From Bradyrhizobium sp. (GTDB lineage: Bacteria > Pseudomonadota > Alphaproteobacteria > Rhizobiales > Xanthobacteraceae): a stretch of DNA of 33,274 nt. The number at the start of each line of letters is the position of its first letter. Positions within the stretch are counted from its first letter, which is position 1. The notes below the pieces were generated by a model. It did not search any database. It worked only from the letters and a program-made list of their open reading frames with translations, and was not told where the DNA came from. The stretch is from contig NZ_JAFAVV010000504.1 in assembly GCF_019242285.1 (NCBI RefSeq), positions 1 through 33,274 of the forward strand, written 5' to 3'. Shown piece by piece: positions 31,357 to 33,274 of this stretch. The position numbers and the translations under genes were made by a program.

Positions 31357-33274
31357 GTGGCGACGCGCACGAAGAAGACCGTGAAGAAGAAGGCCACGAA
31401 GCAGCCGGCCAACAAGAAGGCCAAGGCGGCCAAGGCTGCGCGCGCCAAAGCCGGGAAGGCGAAGAAACAGGCATCGAGGACTCGGGCGACGACCAAGAAG
31501 GCCGTCGCCAAGAAAGCAGCCAAGAAAGCGCCGGCTAAGCAGGCGACGAAGAAAGCGTCGAAACAGGTGACCGCCGCCAAGCCGCCGCGTCCGACCGCGA
31601 CCGTGATCGCGCTGCCCACCAGGCCGAAGCGTGCGCCAAAGCCTCGCAAGGCTGCCGCCGCAGCGCCGGACGCGCCGCTGCCGGCCGAGCGGCCGAGCAA
31701 CGCCTATTACATCACCACCGCGATCGCCTATCCCAATGGCAATCCGCATATCGGCCACGCCTATGAGGCGATCGCGACCGACGCGCTGGCGCGCTTCCAG
31801 CGGCTCGACGGCAAGGACGTGTTCTTCCTGACCGGCACCGACGAGCATGGCCTGAAGATGATCCAGACCGCGGCGAGCGAAGGATTGACGCCGGCCGAGC
31901 TCGCCACCCGTAACGCCGCGCGCTTCAAGGAGATGGATCAGCGGTTGAATATCTCCTTCGACCGCTTCATCCGCACCACCGAGGAGCAGCATCATCGCTC
32001 GACGCAGTCGGTCTGGCAGCGCATGCAGGAGAACGGCGACATCTATATCGACAGCTATGCCGGCTGGTATTCGGTGCGCGACGAGGCCTACTACGCCGAG
32101 GAGGAGACCACGCTCGGCGACGACAATGTCCGTCGCGGCCCGCAGGGCACGCCGGTCGAGTGGGTCGAGGAGAAGAGCTATTTCTTCCGGCTGTCGGCCT
32201 ATCAGGACAGGTTGCTGAAGCTCTATGAGCGCGAGCCCGATTTCATCGGGCCGGATTCACGCCGCAATGAGGTCGTGAGCTTCGTCAAGGGCGGCTTGCG
32301 GGATCTCTCGATCTCCCGCACCACCTTCGACTGGGGCGTCAAGGTGCCCGACGATCCCGAGCACGTGATGTATGTCTGGGTCGACGCCCTCACCAACTAC
32401 ATCACGGGCGTCGGCTATCCCGACGAGAGCGACGAGAACTGGCACTACTGGCCGGCCGACGTGCATATCATCGGCAAGGACATCATCCGCTTCCACGCGG
32501 TGTACTGGCCGGCGTTCCTGATGTCGGCCGGCATTCCCGTGCCGAAACGGGTCTACGCCCACGGCTTCCTGTTCAACCGCGGGGAGAAGATGTCGAAATC
32601 GGTCGGCAATGTCGTCGACCCCTTCAATCTCGCCGACCAGTATGGCGTCGATCAGCTCCGCTATTTCTTCCTGCGCGAGGTGCCGTTCGGGCAGGACGGC
32701 AACTACAACCACGAGGCTATCGTCGCGCGCATCAATGCCGATCTCGCCAACGATCTCGGCAACCTCGCGCAGCGCTCACTGTCGATGATCGCAAAGCAGC
32801 TCGGCGGCGTGCTGCCGACACCGGGCGAGCTTTCGACCAATGACAAGGCGATCCTCGCGGAGGCCGATGCCATGATTGGCGTCGCGCGCCACGCGATGGC
32901 GACCCAGCAGATCCATCAGTGGCTCAACGCCGTATGGTCGGTGGTGGCGGAGGCCAACCGCTATTTCGCGGGCGAGGCGCCCTGGGCGCTGGCCAAGACC
33001 GATCCGGCGCGCCAGCACACCGTGCTGTACGTGACGGCCGAGGTGGTGCGGCAGATCGCGATCCTGACCCAGCCGGTGATGCCGGTAGCATCCGCAAGGC
33101 TGCTCGACAGCCTCGGCATCCCGCAAGGCGAGGGACGCATGTTTTCGGCGCTGGGCGGCGAGAGCCGCATTGCGCCCGGCACAGTGCTTTACGTTACCGC
33201 CGAGGTGGTGCGCCAGGTCGCGATCCTGACCCAGCCGGTGATGCCCGTTGCGTCGGGAAAGCTGCTCGACAGCC
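31357..33274 (+). CDS. metG: Methionyl-tRNA synthetase with Lys/Ala-rich N-terminal tail, 3' end cut by window
   Basis: A class I synthetase that charges tRNA-Met. The catalytic part starts at about residue 115 ('[20 protein letters not shown]'), with the HIGH motif at 131-134 and KMSKS at 411-415 ('[10 protein letters not shown]'). The zinc-knuckle cysteines of E. coli MetRS are not seen, as in many alphaproteobacterial forms. Before it lies a tail of about 112 residues made mostly of Lys, Ala, Thr and Pro ('[20 protein letters not shown]'), like histone H1. It starts at a GTG with AAGGGA nine bases upstream; the frame is continuous. Near residues 555-639 a 54-codon unit repeats in frame. 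About 639 codons are visible before the window ends. Confidence 0.95.
   Translation, partial: MATRTKKTVKKKATKQPANKKAKAAKAARAKAGKAKKQASRTRATTKKAVAKKAAKKAPAKQATKKASKQVTAAKPPRPTATVIALPTRPKRAPKPRKAAAAAPDAPLPAERPSNAYYITTAIAYPNGNPHIGHAYEAIATDALARFQRLDGKDVFFLTGTDEHGLKMIQTAASEGLTPAELATRNAARFKEMDQRLNISFDRFIRTTEEQHHRSTQSVWQRMQENGDIYIDSYAGWYSVRDEAYYAEEETTLGDDNVRRGPQGTPVEWVEEKSYFFRLSAYQDRLLKLYEREPDFIGPDSRRNEVVSFVKGGLRDLSISRTTFDWGVKVPDDPEHVMYVWVDALTNYITGVGYPDESDENWHYWPADVHIIGKDIIRFHAVYWPAFLMSAGIPVPKRVYAHGFLFNRGEKMSKSVGNVVDPFNLADQYGVDQLRYFFLREVPFGQDGNYNHEAIVARINADLANDLGNLAQRSLSMIAKQLGGVLPTPGELSTNDKAILAEADAMIGVARHAMATQQIHQWLNAVWSVVAEANRYFAGEAPWALAKTDPARQHTVLYVTAEVVRQIAILTQPVMPVASARLLDSLGIPQGEGRMFSALGGESRIAPGTVLYVTAEVVRQVAILTQPVMPVASGKLLDS
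33022..33274 (+). repeat. Imperfect direct repeat inside metG, 162-bp period
   Basis: The 91 bp at 33022-33112 match 33184-33274 with 11 differences, eight of them synonymous third-position changes. Both copies encode '[11 protein letters not shown](I/V)AILTQP' followed by 'VMPVAS(A/G)(R/K)LLDS'. The period is exactly 54 codons, keeping the frame. The second copy is cut by the window end. Confidence 0.85.

Noticed and set aside
1-33274. CRISPR array, rRNA operon, replication origin or intact insertion sequence
   Set aside because: No regularly spaced repeats, no rRNA sequence, no DnaA-box cluster and no complete transposase with terminal inverted repeats could be found by reading.

Overview
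The window is GC-rich chromosomal DNA from an alphaproteobacterium of the Hyphomicrobiales, most likely Bradyrhizobium or a close relative. This is inferred from two gene neighbourhoods familiar from that order (pcm-tolC-popZ-valS and rlpA-dacF-tmk-holB-metG) and from short genus-like orphan ORFs. No database search was possible, so family names rest on recognised motifs.

Left edge (1-353): the first 16 codons of a tyrosine-type integrase run off the window on the minus strand. Two pairs of perfect tandem repeats lie between it and the 3' end of a tRNA-Asn gene. This looks like one end of an island integrated at tRNA-Asn.

Region 794-9310 is core housekeeping: pcm-like methyltransferase, tolC, popZ (DUF2497), valS, an alkyladenine DNA glycosylase on the opposite strand, lipA and a RatA/COQ10-type START protein. 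Region 9311-10964 is sparse, with a small membrane protein and a small zinc-ribbon protein.

Region 10965-22834 is a type II secretion locus. gspD, overlapped by a Sel1-repeat protein gene, reads leftward; gspF-G-H-I-J-K-L-M-N reads rightward as a tightly coupled operon. The assembly ATPase gspE and the prepilin peptidase gspO are absent from the window. A large exported phosphoesterase (phospholipase C/acid phosphatase family) follows gspN and is a plausible secretion substrate; a strong terminator lies after it.

Region 23012-24624 carries a DUF1326-DUF2182 pair with Cys- and Met-rich motifs. The DUF2182 frame ends inside the antisense of a tRNA-Ser(UGA) gene. Region 24625-27139 is a decayed accessory stretch: a frameshifted integrase remnant beside tRNA-Ser, a 5'-truncated methyltransferase-like frame, a long hairpin, and several very short minus-strand ORFs, some encoding single membrane helices.

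Region 27140-33274 returns to core genes: rlpA, a D,D-carboxypeptidase, tmk, holB and metG. The metG product has a Lys/Ala-rich, histone-H1-like N-terminal tail of about 112 residues, and a 54-codon in-frame repeat near its C-terminus at the window edge.
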